Origin: Leishmania infantum JPCM5
Lineage: Eukaryota > Euglenozoa > Kinetoplastea > Trypanosomatida > Trypanosomatidae
DNA length: 64,000 nt
Direction: 5' to 3'
Assembly: GCF_000002875.2 (NCBI RefSeq)
Contig: NC_009404.2
Span: 223,501-287,500 of the forward strand
The stretch's first letter is position 1, and each line of letters begins with the position of its first letter. Positions 9,980-19,973 of this stretch are shown piece after piece. Both the position numbers and the translations under genes were made by a program. The notes below the pieces were generated by a model that saw only the letters and a list, made by a program, of their open reading frames with translations, was not told where the DNA came from and made no database searches.

Positions 9980-11799
9980 CCGCGGCAGAATCTCATGACA
10001 GGCGGGCAGGGAGGCTGTGGTGCCAGCAGCGGATCCATCGGTAGGTGGTTGCTCTAAGGGCGAGGCGGAGGTCCATGTGAGGAGGCACATGAAGGAAAAG
10101 CGAAAACAGGGCCTCGCTATCGACAAGGCTGCCGAACTGAGATTGCGCCATGCGCACCCCTAGCACCTTCTGCCCTTGCCCTTGTGTGGATGTGCGTATC
10201 CAACGGTGTACACAACGTGCTTACTCCGCTAGCTGTTCTTTGTTCACTTTTTTTTTCCGTCGCTGTTTCGCCACACGCCCCCACCCCCAACACCACCACC
10301 ACTGCCATCATCATAGCCTCCCTCTCTCCCTTCTTTTCACTTAGATCCACTCACGAGCATCGTGAGTTCGTAAACGCTCATAGATGCATACATGCACACA
10401 CACACACACACACTACTGCCCAACCCCCAAGAACGTCGGAATATGAGGTCATACTTAAAAGCGGTACGCCGGCTCTCGGATCATGCCTGAAGGGCGATCG
10501 TTCTCGAGGCAGGAACGCCTCCCTCGTCCTCCCCAACCCCTCTCCTCTGAGACCTCTCGCTGGATCCTTTCCATGTGTACGCTTGCAAGACGTGTATGGC
10601 CACACGTGCTCACTTTTAAACGTCTGCGAGCGCAGTATCGCTGACTGAGAACGCGTTCTCTTCACGTAGACGCACTCGCCCACACTCCTTCTCTCCCTCT
10701 TGCGCTGCCACCTCTCCCCCGTCTCTCCCGCCTTGCCATTGACGACTGCGTGTACGTGTGCACAGGTTGCTGCACTCCGAAGTTCCAGTGTGTTGTCACT
10801 TTCCATAATGGCTCTCCTGCCTCCCTCATTTCTTTTCTTCCTTACACGCCGACGCTCTGCTGCACGAGATCGCGTGCGCTTGTCTCTCCTACTTTCCGTA
10901 AAATAGTGGCCATCACTCTTTGATCATCGTACACGCTCGCGCAGCGAGCGTCCCCTCACCCCACCCCACCCCCACACACACACACCCGCACACTGACTAC
11001 CGCCATAACAGCAACGTCCCCCCTTACTCCACGTGTTGCTGTAACAGCCGCCGCGGAGAGCACGCCTACCCTCACTCGCGCACATACTCATAGATGCTGA
11101 TAATACCGTGGCCGTTTTCCATCGCTCAAGCTCTGTAGCACACATCTTCTCTCTCTGTCCTCGCATTCTTTTCGCTGTGTCTGTGGCAGCGGTCCACAAA
11201 ACGCAGGACCACTGCTCGGCCTGCCCACGTTGTCGTGGCTGCCCCCCCCCGTTGTACGTAGATTGCCCCTACCCCCTCCCCCTTTTTTGCTTAGCTTTCC
11301 TATTCTTTGTGGATCCCCCCTCAGACTCCAGAAGTGGCATAGACCTTTCCACCGCCGCCGCCCTCAGCGCCTCGCCAAGCCACTCCTCCTCCTTTCTTGC
11401 TTGCTTCCCTCGATCTCTCTCTCTCTTGGCGTGTAGCTCTGCCGCGGATTGGCGATTCAGCCTATCACTCTGGTGCACACCAGACTCCAGTTGTGAGGTG
11501 CGCAGGAGGAGGCCGGTATACAGATACCGCCCACCGAGGTGGGAAACGCAGACGCGCACACCCGAAGCACGCTTGCTATCGGTGCATGTACTCGCACATG
11601 CGCGCGCAGAGCAACTTGACATCTCTTTCTTCGCTCCTCCCACCCCCACACCCCACCCTCCTCTCATTGTCCACAACGCCGCCCCTGTGAGGAGAGTCTG
11701 ACGGAGTGAGCAAGAGGTTACTCCACAAACACAGATACTCTCTCCGCAGGTGCCGCCCCCCCCCTCTCTCTCCCTCTTCCCAGTTGCCGTTATCGGTGA
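9980..11799. other. Intergenic spacer
   Basis: No gene seen. Pyrimidine-rich, with a short (CA)n run at about 10391-10411 and another CA/CCCCA tract at about 10960-10985. Presumed 3' UTR of the upstream gene and 5' UTR of the kinesin. Confidence 0.6.
11754..11783 (+). promoter_or_regulatory. Candidate trans-splice acceptor for the kinesin gene
   Basis: An almost pure C/T tract of about 27 bases is followed by CAG ending at 11783, leaving only 16 bases of leader before the ATG. An alternative AG lies at 11748-11749, just before the tract. Spliced-leader addition at the first AG after a pyrimidine tract is the known trypanosomatid rule; the exact site is inferred. Confidence 0.45.
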
Positions 11800-14700
11800 A
11801 TGAAGGGGATGCACGACTCGTTGGATCACGTTCGCGTCTGCTGTCGCGTGCGACCCCTCAACGCGAGCGAAAAGCGCATCCAGGGCGACTTGTGCATATC
11901 TTTTTCTGACCAACGCCCCGATGCGGTCGACTGCTATGTCGCTCCTACCGCCGGTAGTGGCCCTGTGAACGGTGGCTGCGCAGCCGGTGGTGCGGTGGCG
12001 GCGGGCAGAGGCGACGGGGTCGGCGACGCCGGTGCTTCGCCAGGGCGGCACTCCTTTACCTTCTCGCACGTCTTTCGGCCAACTGCGAGGCAGGCCGATG
12101 TCTACGAGCACGTTGCCCGCCCCATCGTGGTGGATGTCCTGTCTGGCTACAACGGCACCATCTTCATGTATGGGCAGACTGGGAGCGGCAAGACGCACAC
12201 GATGTTCGGAGAAGTGAATGGTGGTGCATGGGCCACAAGCTGCGACTCAGGCAGGCCCTCTGCAGGCGTCGCCTTCAACGCAGACACCAACGAGGAGGAC
12301 GTCAACGAGAAGCCGAAGGAGGAGGACAGTCCTGCGCACACGCGCCTCACCGAAGAGGAGCACGGAGAGATGGAGCCTCACGCTTGCGAGCGTCAGAGAG
12401 CACAAGCGGAAGGCGAAGACGAGGAACGACACGAAGAGCAGAAGCAGCAGCAAGCATCTCAGCAAACCTTGCAGGCGCCCGGCACGTCTCCCAGGGCAAC
12501 GCGGCCGAAACTCAGCACCTACCATACCAAGACGGGCCACCCGGCGACCTCAGCGATAGCGACGACAAGGAGCGCCGCAGCCGTGCCACCACCGTCCGCG
12601 ACGACGACATCTTTCTGCCGCACCCGCGCCACCGTCACTCCGCTTGGCGAGCTGCAGCAAATCAACACGCTTCAAAACGCTACCGGCAGTGACGCTGCGG
12701 AGTACTGCTATGCAGCGGTGAACAAGTCGACAAAAATGTGTGCCGCCGCCACCGCGTCGACCTCTTACGCTCCACCGTCGTCGTCAGCGGCCCCAGCATC
12801 GCCGTCCTCTGCGTTCTCCCGCAGTGGACCGCCTCGGTGTACGGTGAGGAGTGCGGCGGGTATGCGGTCCGCCTTTACGGGCGACGCCGTCAGCGGCGTC
12901 ATACCGCGAGCGGTGCACGACATCTTCGACGCCATCGCCCACGCAGACCCGTCCAAGGAGTTCGACGTGCAGATGTTCTTTGTGGAGGTGTACATGGAGC
13001 AGATTCGCGACCTCCTTGTCCCGAACCCGTCCGCCGCGATGCATTCATCGTCGGCTGGTATCGCTCCAACGCTGCCGATAGGGCCACGCAAGCTGCAGCT
13101 GCGCGAGGATGTTAGCACCAACTCGTTCTACGTCGATGGATGTTGCAACCCGCATGTGTCGTCTGCCAGGGATGTGCTGCATCTGGTGAAGAACGGTCTC
13201 AAGCAGCGGGCCACCTCAGCCACGGCGATGAACGAGACGAGCAGCCGCAGCCATTGCCTGCTGAACCTGACGGTGAAGAGCGTCGACCGCGCGCAGGGGG
13301 TGTCGACGGTAGGGAAGCTTTACTTGGTGGACCTCGCTGGTAGCGAGAAGGTTGGGAAAACCAACGCGACAGGGCTGCGCCTAGAGGAGGCAAAGCTGAT
13401 CAACAAGTCCCTCTCCACTCTTGGCATGGTTATCATGTCCCTGACAGATCACAGCGCCACGCACACGCCGTATCGAGATAGTGTGCTGACAAAAATCTTG
13501 AAAGACTCGCTCGGCGGCAACTCGCACACGGCCCTTGTGATCTGCTGCAGCCCGTCCCCGTGCCATGCGCAGGAGACGCTGTCGACGCTGCGCTTCGGTG
13601 CTCGCGCGAAGGCTATCGAGAACAAGGCCGTCGTGAACCGCGACCTCACCGCGGCGCAGCTGCGGCGCATGTTGGAGACGGCCAAGGGGGAGATCGAGCG
13701 GCTGCACGTGAAGGTGCAGCAGCTGAGCATGACGAGTGGAGCAGTGGACCCCTGTAAAGGGACGCCGGACTTCCCCGTCGTAGCATCGCGAAAGCTGTCG
13801 AGCGCCGCCACTGCTACGGCGTCTTCAATGGCGAGCGAGGCGGACACGTCCCGCATCAGTGCACTGCTGGAGGAGCGTGCGACGGAGCAGGCGCGGTTGC
13901 AGAATCTCCGCGCTGAGGTGGCGCAGCTGCATGACAGCCTCAGCAGCGCCCAGGACATCATCAGTGCCTTGCAGGAGGAGCGCGACGGCTACATCGACAA
14001 GGTGCAGAGCTTTCAGGAGGAAATAAGCGTCTGGGAGGACGCACACTCCGCGTCTTTGAAGCGCGCGGCAACCCAGGACGCGCTGCTGCAGCAATGCACG
14101 GTTCTCCTCCGTGCCCAGGCAAGCGAGATCAAAGACCTCATGCAGTGCATGGCAGCCTACGCCCAGCCCCTTCAGCAGGCCCGACAGGCCGTCGACCAGC
14201 TCCACACCTACGTGTATGGGGCAAACACGAGCCGCGAGCGGCAGCGAACGCTTTTTACCCCGGAAACGTGCCAAGAGAATGCCTTCGCGGCAGCATCGCA
14301 GGGCCTCCTGTCCCGTCCACTGGCCTCCGTGCACGGATCGAATGTGAGCGCCGTGGGCAACATGACGGAGAGCAGCGGGCGGCACATCACCGGCAGCAGC
14401 AACCTTCCAGACGGGCAATCACCCAATCCGCGTCTTCAGCCGGGCGTGGACACAGGCCCGCCACAGCCGAGCAGATCGAGGTCTCTGCCGCAACACTGTG
14501 TTGCAAGCGATTACCGTGACAACCTCATGTCGGGGTCGATAAGCGTGTCGCCTGGGACGGCAACGGCGCAACAGTGGGTATCGCGCGCCGCCTCGGTAGG
14601 ACAGAATGACAGCGGTGCGTCGCACGTCGGCTCCTGTGGCCTGGATGGAATGACACCTGCAGCACCTGCAGAGTGTATCCGTCGCCTCGAAGAGGAACTC

Positions 14701-15321
14701 GCCTCGCTTCAGTCTGACCACGGCGCGCTGCTGCAGCAGCACAAAGAGGCGCTGGCGGAGCTGCAGTCGAAGCAGCGCATTCTCGACCTCCGCCGCGGCC
14801 ACCTTGCCACCGTGAAAGATGAGCTGAAGCGGGAGTACATGATAAACAAAGAGCTGCGTGAGCGCTTGGAGAAGGGGCGGGACAGCCTACGAGGGCCGCT
14901 CGAGATGGCGCGCAATGATGCCAACTACTGGCGCCGGCGGTACGAGGAGCTTGCGAGCCGAAAGGAGATGCGATGCGCCGCCGAGTGCCAGCGTGGCTCC
15001 CCCCGCTTTGTCTTTCCACCGCCGCCGCCGCCGCAGCAGCAGCAGCAGCCGCACCAGCACCAGCACCAGCAACAACACGAGGCCGGGCGCAGCGGCACAA
15101 TGGACGCGGATGCCTTGAATCTCATGGCTTTCCACGCTTCTGCCGATTCGGCCAGTGGCGGCGCTGTGATGGAAATTAGGAACCGTCCCTCCATCCCGGA
15201 TATCTCATCCGGCGTCCTGTCGTCGAGGGCGTCTGGCGAGAATGTGCTGCTGAGCCTCTCCTCGGCCACAACACCACTGCGATCGACTGTGGCACGGCTC
15301 ACCACAGAGCTCGAGGACTGA
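11800..15321 (+). CDS. Kinesin with N-terminal motor and giant loop-5 insertion
   Basis: An 1173-residue microtubule motor. The motor begins almost at the N-terminus (VRVCCRVRPLN at about residue 11). The P-loop GQTGSGKTHTM is at 125-135, switch I NETSSRSH at 478-485, switch II DLAGSE at 511-516, and HTPYRDSVLTKILKDSLGG starts near 555. The motor closes near RFGARAKAIENKAVVN (about 598-613). Order and wording of these motifs are closest to the kinesin-1 type, so plus-end transport is the likely activity, but this is inference. About 225 low-complexity residues (138-365) split helix alpha-2 at loop 5. Coiled coils follow at about 617-645, 685-750 and 955-1058, then a Pro/Gln/His run and a non-helical tail. 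An alternative ATG four codons in (11809) is possible. Confidence 0.95.
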   Translation: MKGMHDSLDHVRVCCRVRPLNASEKRIQGDLCISFSDQRPDAVDCYVAPTAGSGPVNGGCAAGGAVAAGRGDGVGDAGASPGRHSFTFSHVFRPTARQADVYEHVARPIVVDVLSGYNGTIFMYGQTGSGKTHTMFGEVNGGAWATSCDSGRPSAGVAFNADTNEEDVNEKPKEEDSPAHTRLTEEEHGEMEPHACERQRAQAEGEDEERHEEQKQQQASQQTLQAPGTSPRATRPKLSTYHTKTGHPATSAIATTRSAAAVPPPSATTTSFCRTRATVTPLGELQQINTLQNATGSDAAEYCYAAVNKSTKMCAAATASTSYAPPSSSAAPASPSSAFSRSGPPRCTVRSAAGMRSAFTGDAVSGVIPRAVHDIFDAIAHADPSKEFDVQMFFVEVYMEQIRDLLVPNPSAAMHSSSAGIAPTLPIGPRKLQLREDVSTNSFYVDGCCNPHVSSARDVLHLVKNGLKQRATSATAMNETSSRSHCLLNLTVKSVDRAQGVSTVGKLYLVDLAGSEKVGKTNATGLRLEEAKLINKSLSTLGMVIMSLTDHSATHTPYRDSVLTKILKDSLGGNSHTALVICCSPSPCHAQETLSTLRFGARAKAIENKAVVNRDLTAAQLRRMLETAKGEIERLHVKVQQLSMTSGAVDPCKGTPDFPVVASRKLSSAATATASSMASEADTSRISALLEERATEQARLQNLRAEVAQLHDSLSSAQDIISALQEERDGYIDKVQSFQEEISVWEDAHSASLKRAATQDALLQQCTVLLRAQASEIKDLMQCMAAYAQPLQQARQAVDQLHTYVYGANTSRERQRTLFTPETCQENAFAAASQGLLSRPLASVHGSNVSAVGNMTESSGRHITGSSNLPDGQSPNPRLQPGVDTGPPQPSRSRSLPQHCVASDYRDNLMSGSISVSPGTATAQQWVSRAASVGQNDSGASHVGSCGLDGMTPAAPAECIRRLEEELASLQSDHGALLQQHKEALAELQSKQRILDLRRGHLATVKDELKREYMINKELRERLEKGRDSLRGPLEMARNDANYWRRRYEELASRKEMRCAAECQRGSPRFVFPPPPPPQQQQQPHQHQHQQQHEAGRSGTMDADALNLMAFHASADSASGGAVMEIRNRPSIPDISSGVLSSRASGENVLLSLSSATTPLRSTVARLTTELED

Positions 15322-15502
15322 TGTCGTTTACAGCTGATGAGCGCATTCCTTTCCCTCTCTCACCGCGTGTGCTTGTGCGACCGTGATGCACAGCTATCGT
15401 CTTGCGTTCCCACAGTGCCACAGAGACGGCGCTCACTCTGGCCGTAGGAATTGTAGGCGGGGCTGCTGCCGCACAATATCGCGCACGCGCCATGCTTGTG
15501 TC

Positions 15503-15507
<5 letters not shown>

Positions 15508-15534
<27 letters not shown>
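15508..15534. repeat. (TG)n microsatellite
   Basis: About 13 TG units in the kinesin 3' spacer; similar runs occur at 4691-4711, 18879-18901, 29651-29674 and 44277-44301. All are read as TG on the coding strand. Confidence 0.85.
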
Positions 15535-16485
15535 CAGAGCTCCTCTTGGGCAACATCTGGAGAACTGCACTACCGAGAGCTCTGGCTAGTGGTGCTCAGT
15601 CTATGGTGTATCTTCTCAGACGCGCGTGACGCCATTGCCGACCCTTCGCGCCTCGTCCTGTCAGTGTGTTGTCTGCGGCCACCGCTTCTTGTTCAAGGCA
15701 GGCGGCCGGCGAGTCGGAGTTTGGGTGGGGTGAGCGAGTTGTTGATTAGGTCGTTGATACAGCGTATTCCTTCTACGCCTGTGCTGGGCGGGCTAGTACG
15801 ATGATTGACTTTCTCATTGCTTTCTATTGTTTTAGAGAAGCGTGCTTAAGGGTGCGATGGCGTCTGGTGCGTAGACTCCGTCTCGCCTTTTTCGTTTCGC
15901 CCCCCCCCCGCGCACGCACACACACGCACACGCACGCACGTTTCAGTGACGCCCTCGCGCATGTATACACGAGTAACCCATGCGCACAAGAACCAGTAAA
16001 ATAGGGCAGGGTATAGGCAGCACGGCTAGAAAGGAAATAGAGACATGTGCTGCTTAACGGCATTGATGCGTGTGCGTGTGTGTGTTCCTGTGTTTCTGCC
16101 GTCTTTGCGGCACTCGTGTCCGCGATGAAAGCGCGCATATCATGTCTACAGGCGGGTCCGGCACGACCACGCTCCTGCCTCCTCCCCCATCGCGGAGTGT
16201 GATTCTATGCAGCGCGGCATCTCTCTTTTCCTATTTGTTTCTTCTTGTTGCACCCGCGGCTGCGTACGTAGGAGGTGAGGAGGGGCAAGGGCCTGTCAAC
16301 CCCTGCTGCCTCTGCCGCTTCTCTCGTCGGAGCCTGCCGTTTGCATCCTGCGCCAATGTGGATGCACTTGGATGTGCATCGCCGCCATCTCGCCCCATGT
16401 TTCTGCGCTGCTTCGATCTGCCTCACTCACCCAGCTCCCCCCTCTCTCTTCCCTCCGTAACTGCATTGACGGCCACGCACCACCG

Positions 16486-16514
16486 CCTTTTCTGGGCTTC
16501 TCTCTTCCGCCAAG
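16486..16514 (+). promoter_or_regulatory. Candidate trans-splice acceptor for the RRP5-like gene
   Basis: A pyrimidine-rich stretch is followed by CAAG ending at 16514, 23 bases before the chosen ATG at 16538. If used, it excludes the upstream in-frame ATG at 16142 and fixes the shorter protein. Confidence 0.4.
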
Positions 16515-16537
16515 GACAGCCATCTTTGCGAGTAAGC

Positions 16538-18739
16538 ATGTCACGCACCTCATCCAGCGCCGCCACCTCCGCGGCCCCGCTGTTTCGGGAGTACCGCGTG
16601 CACCACGTCACCACCGATGGTATCCTTGTGCAGCTGCCCGAGACGAGGGGCTTCGGCCGCCTCACCACCGCGACTCTTGGCGATGATCTGCTGGCCAAGC
16701 GTCTCCTCACGAGCCTCTCGGCCCGCGAGCAGGTGATTGCCATGCCGATGCGCTTGCGCGACGCGCAGGGGTACCGGCTGCTGACAGTAGATTTGAAGGA
16801 GGGTTTTAGCGCGATACTCACCTACCCCGAGCCTGTGCGCCGCCTCGTGCAGAGGCTCCTGCGCAAGCACATGCTGGTGGGGCTCGGCACTACTGCCGCG
16901 GCTCGCCTCGTGCGCGGCTCTGCAAAGGGCTCAGTGCTCACTATTCAGCCTCGCATGACGGCTGTGGCGGCACTGGAGGACCTCACCAAGGGTGACTCCT
17001 CCGCATCCCTCAAGTCGTTTAGCGGGGCCGCCGCTCGTGCCCAGCAGAGGCAGAAAGGCCGTGGCGACAACGGTATCAGCAGCGACGACGATGAGTGCCA
17101 CGTAGATCGCGCGCAAGAGAGCGGCACGCTGGGCGTGAGCACAGAGAGAAACAAGGCCACAGCCGACGGAAACATCATAGAGGTGCGCATTCTCAACTAC
17201 GACGTGAACGCTGACGTCGTCAATGTGACAGCGAAGGCGAAGGTGGTGGAGGGCACGCCGGTCGACACGGCCGTGTCCGCGGCGGCGCTGGCCACGCTGC
17301 ACCCTGGCGACATCGTCTCTTGCACGGTCCTCCTCTCGTCGACCGATGACGGGTGCGCTGTTGTTCAGATACCTGTGCAGAGCGTCACAGTAGACCCGCA
17401 CGACAGCAGCAGCGGCTGCGTGACTGTTCTCGGCTACTATGTGTACGACTGGGACGGCAAGGGGGTGCCTGCGGCGCCGGTGGTCGGCCACACGGTGGAT
17501 CTCGTGATCGAGTTCTGCCCTGAAATCGCCGTTCTGCGCGACGTGGCGCCGTTCGCGATTCTGTCGAATCGCCTTCGTCAGTTCCACCGCCTCCCGGCGG
17601 TGCGTCACTTCGCCGAGACCACGATCGAGGCGTCGGCTTCTGCTCTGTCCGCGGCCAACCCTACATCTCCTGTTGCGGCGCGCGGGCTTCTGGGGTTCTT
17701 CCCGTGGCGGACCGAGTACGCGGCGAAGGCGCGGCGCGCCGAGGAAAGCGAGGACGATGAGGACGCAGCTGAAGGTCACAGCGGCCACGGCTCAGCTCAG
17801 GATCGGCAGCAGCGGACGCGCCGCCGCAAACTGGAGGAGGCAATCGACGCCTACGAACGCGGCATGGAGACGGCGGTGCCGACGAGCCCGGAGGAATTCC
17901 AGCGCTTGCTGCTCGCAAACCCGAACAGCAGCTATGTTTGGACGCAATACATGGCCTACCACGTTGGCCTGCAGCAGTACGAGGCGGCGCGTCAGGTGGC
18001 CGAGAAGGCGCTCAGCACTATCGGTGTGCGAGAGCAGGAGGAGCTGCTGAACGTCTGGGTGGCGTACCTCAACATCGAGAACCTGTACGGCACGGAGGAG
18101 TCGCTCTCGGCGGTGTTCCGGCGCGCGCAGCAACGGCAGCTCAACCAGCTGGTCCTCTTTGAGCGACTCGCAGATATCTACGCGGCGTCCCGCAAGCCTA
18201 ATCAGCTGCTTGCATTGTGCCGCGCCATGACGGGCAAGTTCCGCACTGAGCGCCGCACGTGGGAGCGTCTCGGCATCGTCCTTGTCGATCAGGGCAAGCG
18301 CGATCAGCTGAAGCGGACCTTGAAGGACATGGGCGATGTGCTGAAGCGAGATGACGCCACGCTGGCTATTGTGCACATTGCCATTCATGAGTACAAGCAA
18401 GGCAGTCCCGAGAACGGCCGCGCGCTCTTCGAAGGCTTGCTGCGCAAGGTGCCGAAGCGGTCCGATGTCTGGTCAATCTACACTGATCAAGAGATGGGGC
18501 TGCTGAACCGCAAGGACCCGACGGCGTCAACGCTTCAGGTACGGCAGATCTTCCAGCGCACGGTTGCGATGAACTTTTCGGCAAAGGTGATGCAGCAGGT
18601 CCTTACGCGCTTCCTCTCATTCGAGAAGCTGCACGGCACGCCGGCCGATGTCGAGTCGGTGAAGAGGTTCGCGCGCACCTACGTGGAGTCCAAAATTCAG
18701 GCGTTAACCGACTCCGTCCCCGACGCGGCGGCCGCGTGA
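16538..18739 (+). CDS. RRP5-like rRNA biogenesis protein (HAT repeats)
   Basis: A 733-residue protein starting MSRTSSSAATSA. The C-terminal part (about 430-725) is a run of HAT/TPR-type helical repeats: YVWTQYMAYHVGLQQYEAAR, then VWVAYLNIENLYGTEESL, then RSDVWSIYTDQEMGL. This matches the end of RRP5/PDCD11, the factor needed for small- and large-subunit pre-rRNA cleavage in the nucleolus. The N-terminal half (about 10-390) has beta-rich stretches that may be degenerate S1 RNA-binding folds, with an acidic/Ser patch at about 175-200. Yeast and human RRP5 carry about a dozen S1 repeats and exceed 1700 residues, so this is a strongly shortened form. I place the start at the ATG after the splice tract, although the frame stays open upstream. 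Confidence 0.85.
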   Translation: MSRTSSSAATSAAPLFREYRVHHVTTDGILVQLPETRGFGRLTTATLGDDLLAKRLLTSLSAREQVIAMPMRLRDAQGYRLLTVDLKEGFSAILTYPEPVRRLVQRLLRKHMLVGLGTTAAARLVRGSAKGSVLTIQPRMTAVAALEDLTKGDSSASLKSFSGAAARAQQRQKGRGDNGISSDDDECHVDRAQESGTLGVSTERNKATADGNIIEVRILNYDVNADVVNVTAKAKVVEGTPVDTAVSAAALATLHPGDIVSCTVLLSSTDDGCAVVQIPVQSVTVDPHDSSSGCVTVLGYYVYDWDGKGVPAAPVVGHTVDLVIEFCPEIAVLRDVAPFAILSNRLRQFHRLPAVRHFAETTIEASASALSAANPTSPVAARGLLGFFPWRTEYAAKARRAEESEDDEDAAEGHSGHGSAQDRQQRTRRRKLEEAIDAYERGMETAVPTSPEEFQRLLLANPNSSYVWTQYMAYHVGLQQYEAARQVAEKALSTIGVREQEELLNVWVAYLNIENLYGTEESLSAVFRRAQQRQLNQLVLFERLADIYAASRKPNQLLALCRAMTGKFRTERRTWERLGIVLVDQGKRDQLKRTLKDMGDVLKRDDATLAIVHIAIHEYKQGSPENGRALFEGLLRKVPKRSDVWSIYTDQEMGLLNRKDPTASTLQVRQIFQRTVAMNFSAKVMQQVLTRFLSFEKLHGTPADVESVKRFARTYVESKIQALTDSVPDAAAA

Positions 18740-19973
18740 TGCCTCAATGGTGGCCATCTCTCTGTCTTTTTTTGTGTGCCATCGTCACTGAAGCAGCTCG
18801 ATGCTGTGCTGTCATGTGCATGTTCTATTCGCAGGCGCGTGTGTCTGCCTGTCTTACTTTCTCTCTCTCGGCATCCATGTGTGTGTGTGTGTGTGTGTGT
18901 TGCTTTAAAAGTATTTAATCAAGTGACGGCGTCCAGGTCTGCGCAGTTCTATGTGCTGCTGCTGCGGCGGCTACGTGCGCTTCCACACAGCGGGTGCGGG
19001 TCGCGCATACAAGGGCAGGCGACCTCTCAGTGGAGGAAGGGGTGGGGAAAGGGGAGTGCGAGCGGCAAGGGTGTCGCCATGCAGGCACACGCGAAGCGCC
19101 TTTTCCGTCCCTTTGCTTTCTCGAGTGTGTTGGGGGGTGAGGGTTAATCGAAAGGAGACGGAGACGACGTCAGTGGTGCGTGCCATACAACGAATAAGCG
19201 CCTACCTAAGACAAGGCACAGAGCTGTACAAACGAAAACCAAGAGATGGAGGGAGAGACGGAGAAATGATCGCGCGCAATAATGTGCGGTGTGCCAGACC
19301 CACTGTTTTCCGACATGAACGTAGCTGAGAGTGGGCTGCCGGAAGAAGTGTGCACAGGCGTGCGTGGCGGTTGGGCTTCATGACAACGACGGCGGGAGCA
19401 ACGGAAAAGAAGCGTGCGCATCGAGTACGCAGCAGTGCAAGAAGGTAGCGTTGCACCGACGCGCCGTCGAATCCTCGCCCTGTCCCACCGCCCACGCTCT
19501 CTCCATTTGTGGCAACGACACCACGAGCGTTCCGCGGCGTATTGCACGCGAGAAATGATCGCTTTCTGCGCATCCGTCGACACGTCTTTTCGACCTGCTC
19601 GCATCGTCCTTTCCACGCCTTGCTTTTCGTTTTCGTCTTTTTATTTCGTGTCCGAATGAATGGCGCTCATCTGTCTGCGCCAGCATGTACACATCAAACG
19701 TTCTTCGCTCTCCCTCCCACTGTCTTACCTTGGTACCGCTGCCGGAGTGTGGCTGTGTGAGCACGCGCGCGCGTGTGTGTGTGTGTGTATCAGCCTAGCC
19801 GACACAAAGCTGGCAAGCACGCCATACCGTATACAAGTGCGCACCGATACTGCACGTGGAGGGTGCGAAACCCGATACCCTTTCTTGTCCTGTGCAATCG
19901 CCCCGCTTGCCTGTGTGTCTCTCCCTCCTTTTGTGATATCACTAGCACGAACAACCCACAACGCGCCATCACG
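18740..19973. other. Intergenic spacer
   Basis: (TG)n at 18879-18901, purine/pyrimidine-biased filler and a short (TG)n near 19772-19788. No gene recognised; open frames on both strands have no coherent protein-like pattern. Confidence 0.55.
19916..19945 (+). promoter_or_regulatory. Candidate trans-splice acceptor for PP2A subunit A
   Basis: The tract TCTCTCCCTCCTTTT is followed by the first good AG at 19944-19945, giving a 28-base leader before the ATG at 19974. Confidence 0.45.

Larger units (their letters stand above)
15322..16537. other. Intergenic spacer
   Basis: Contains (TG)n at 15508-15534 and a C-run plus (CA)n at 15901-15935. An open frame in phase with the next gene runs through its right part, including an in-frame ATG at 16142, but its translation is low-complexity Ser/Pro/Leu and includes the pyrimidine tract expected before the splice site. 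It is therefore treated as untranslated. Confidence 0.6.

Noticed and set aside
16070..16537. N-terminal extension of the RRP5-like protein, including ATG at 16142
   Set aside because: The sequence is low complexity, spans the presumed splice tract, and lacks the coding-like bias seen after 16538.
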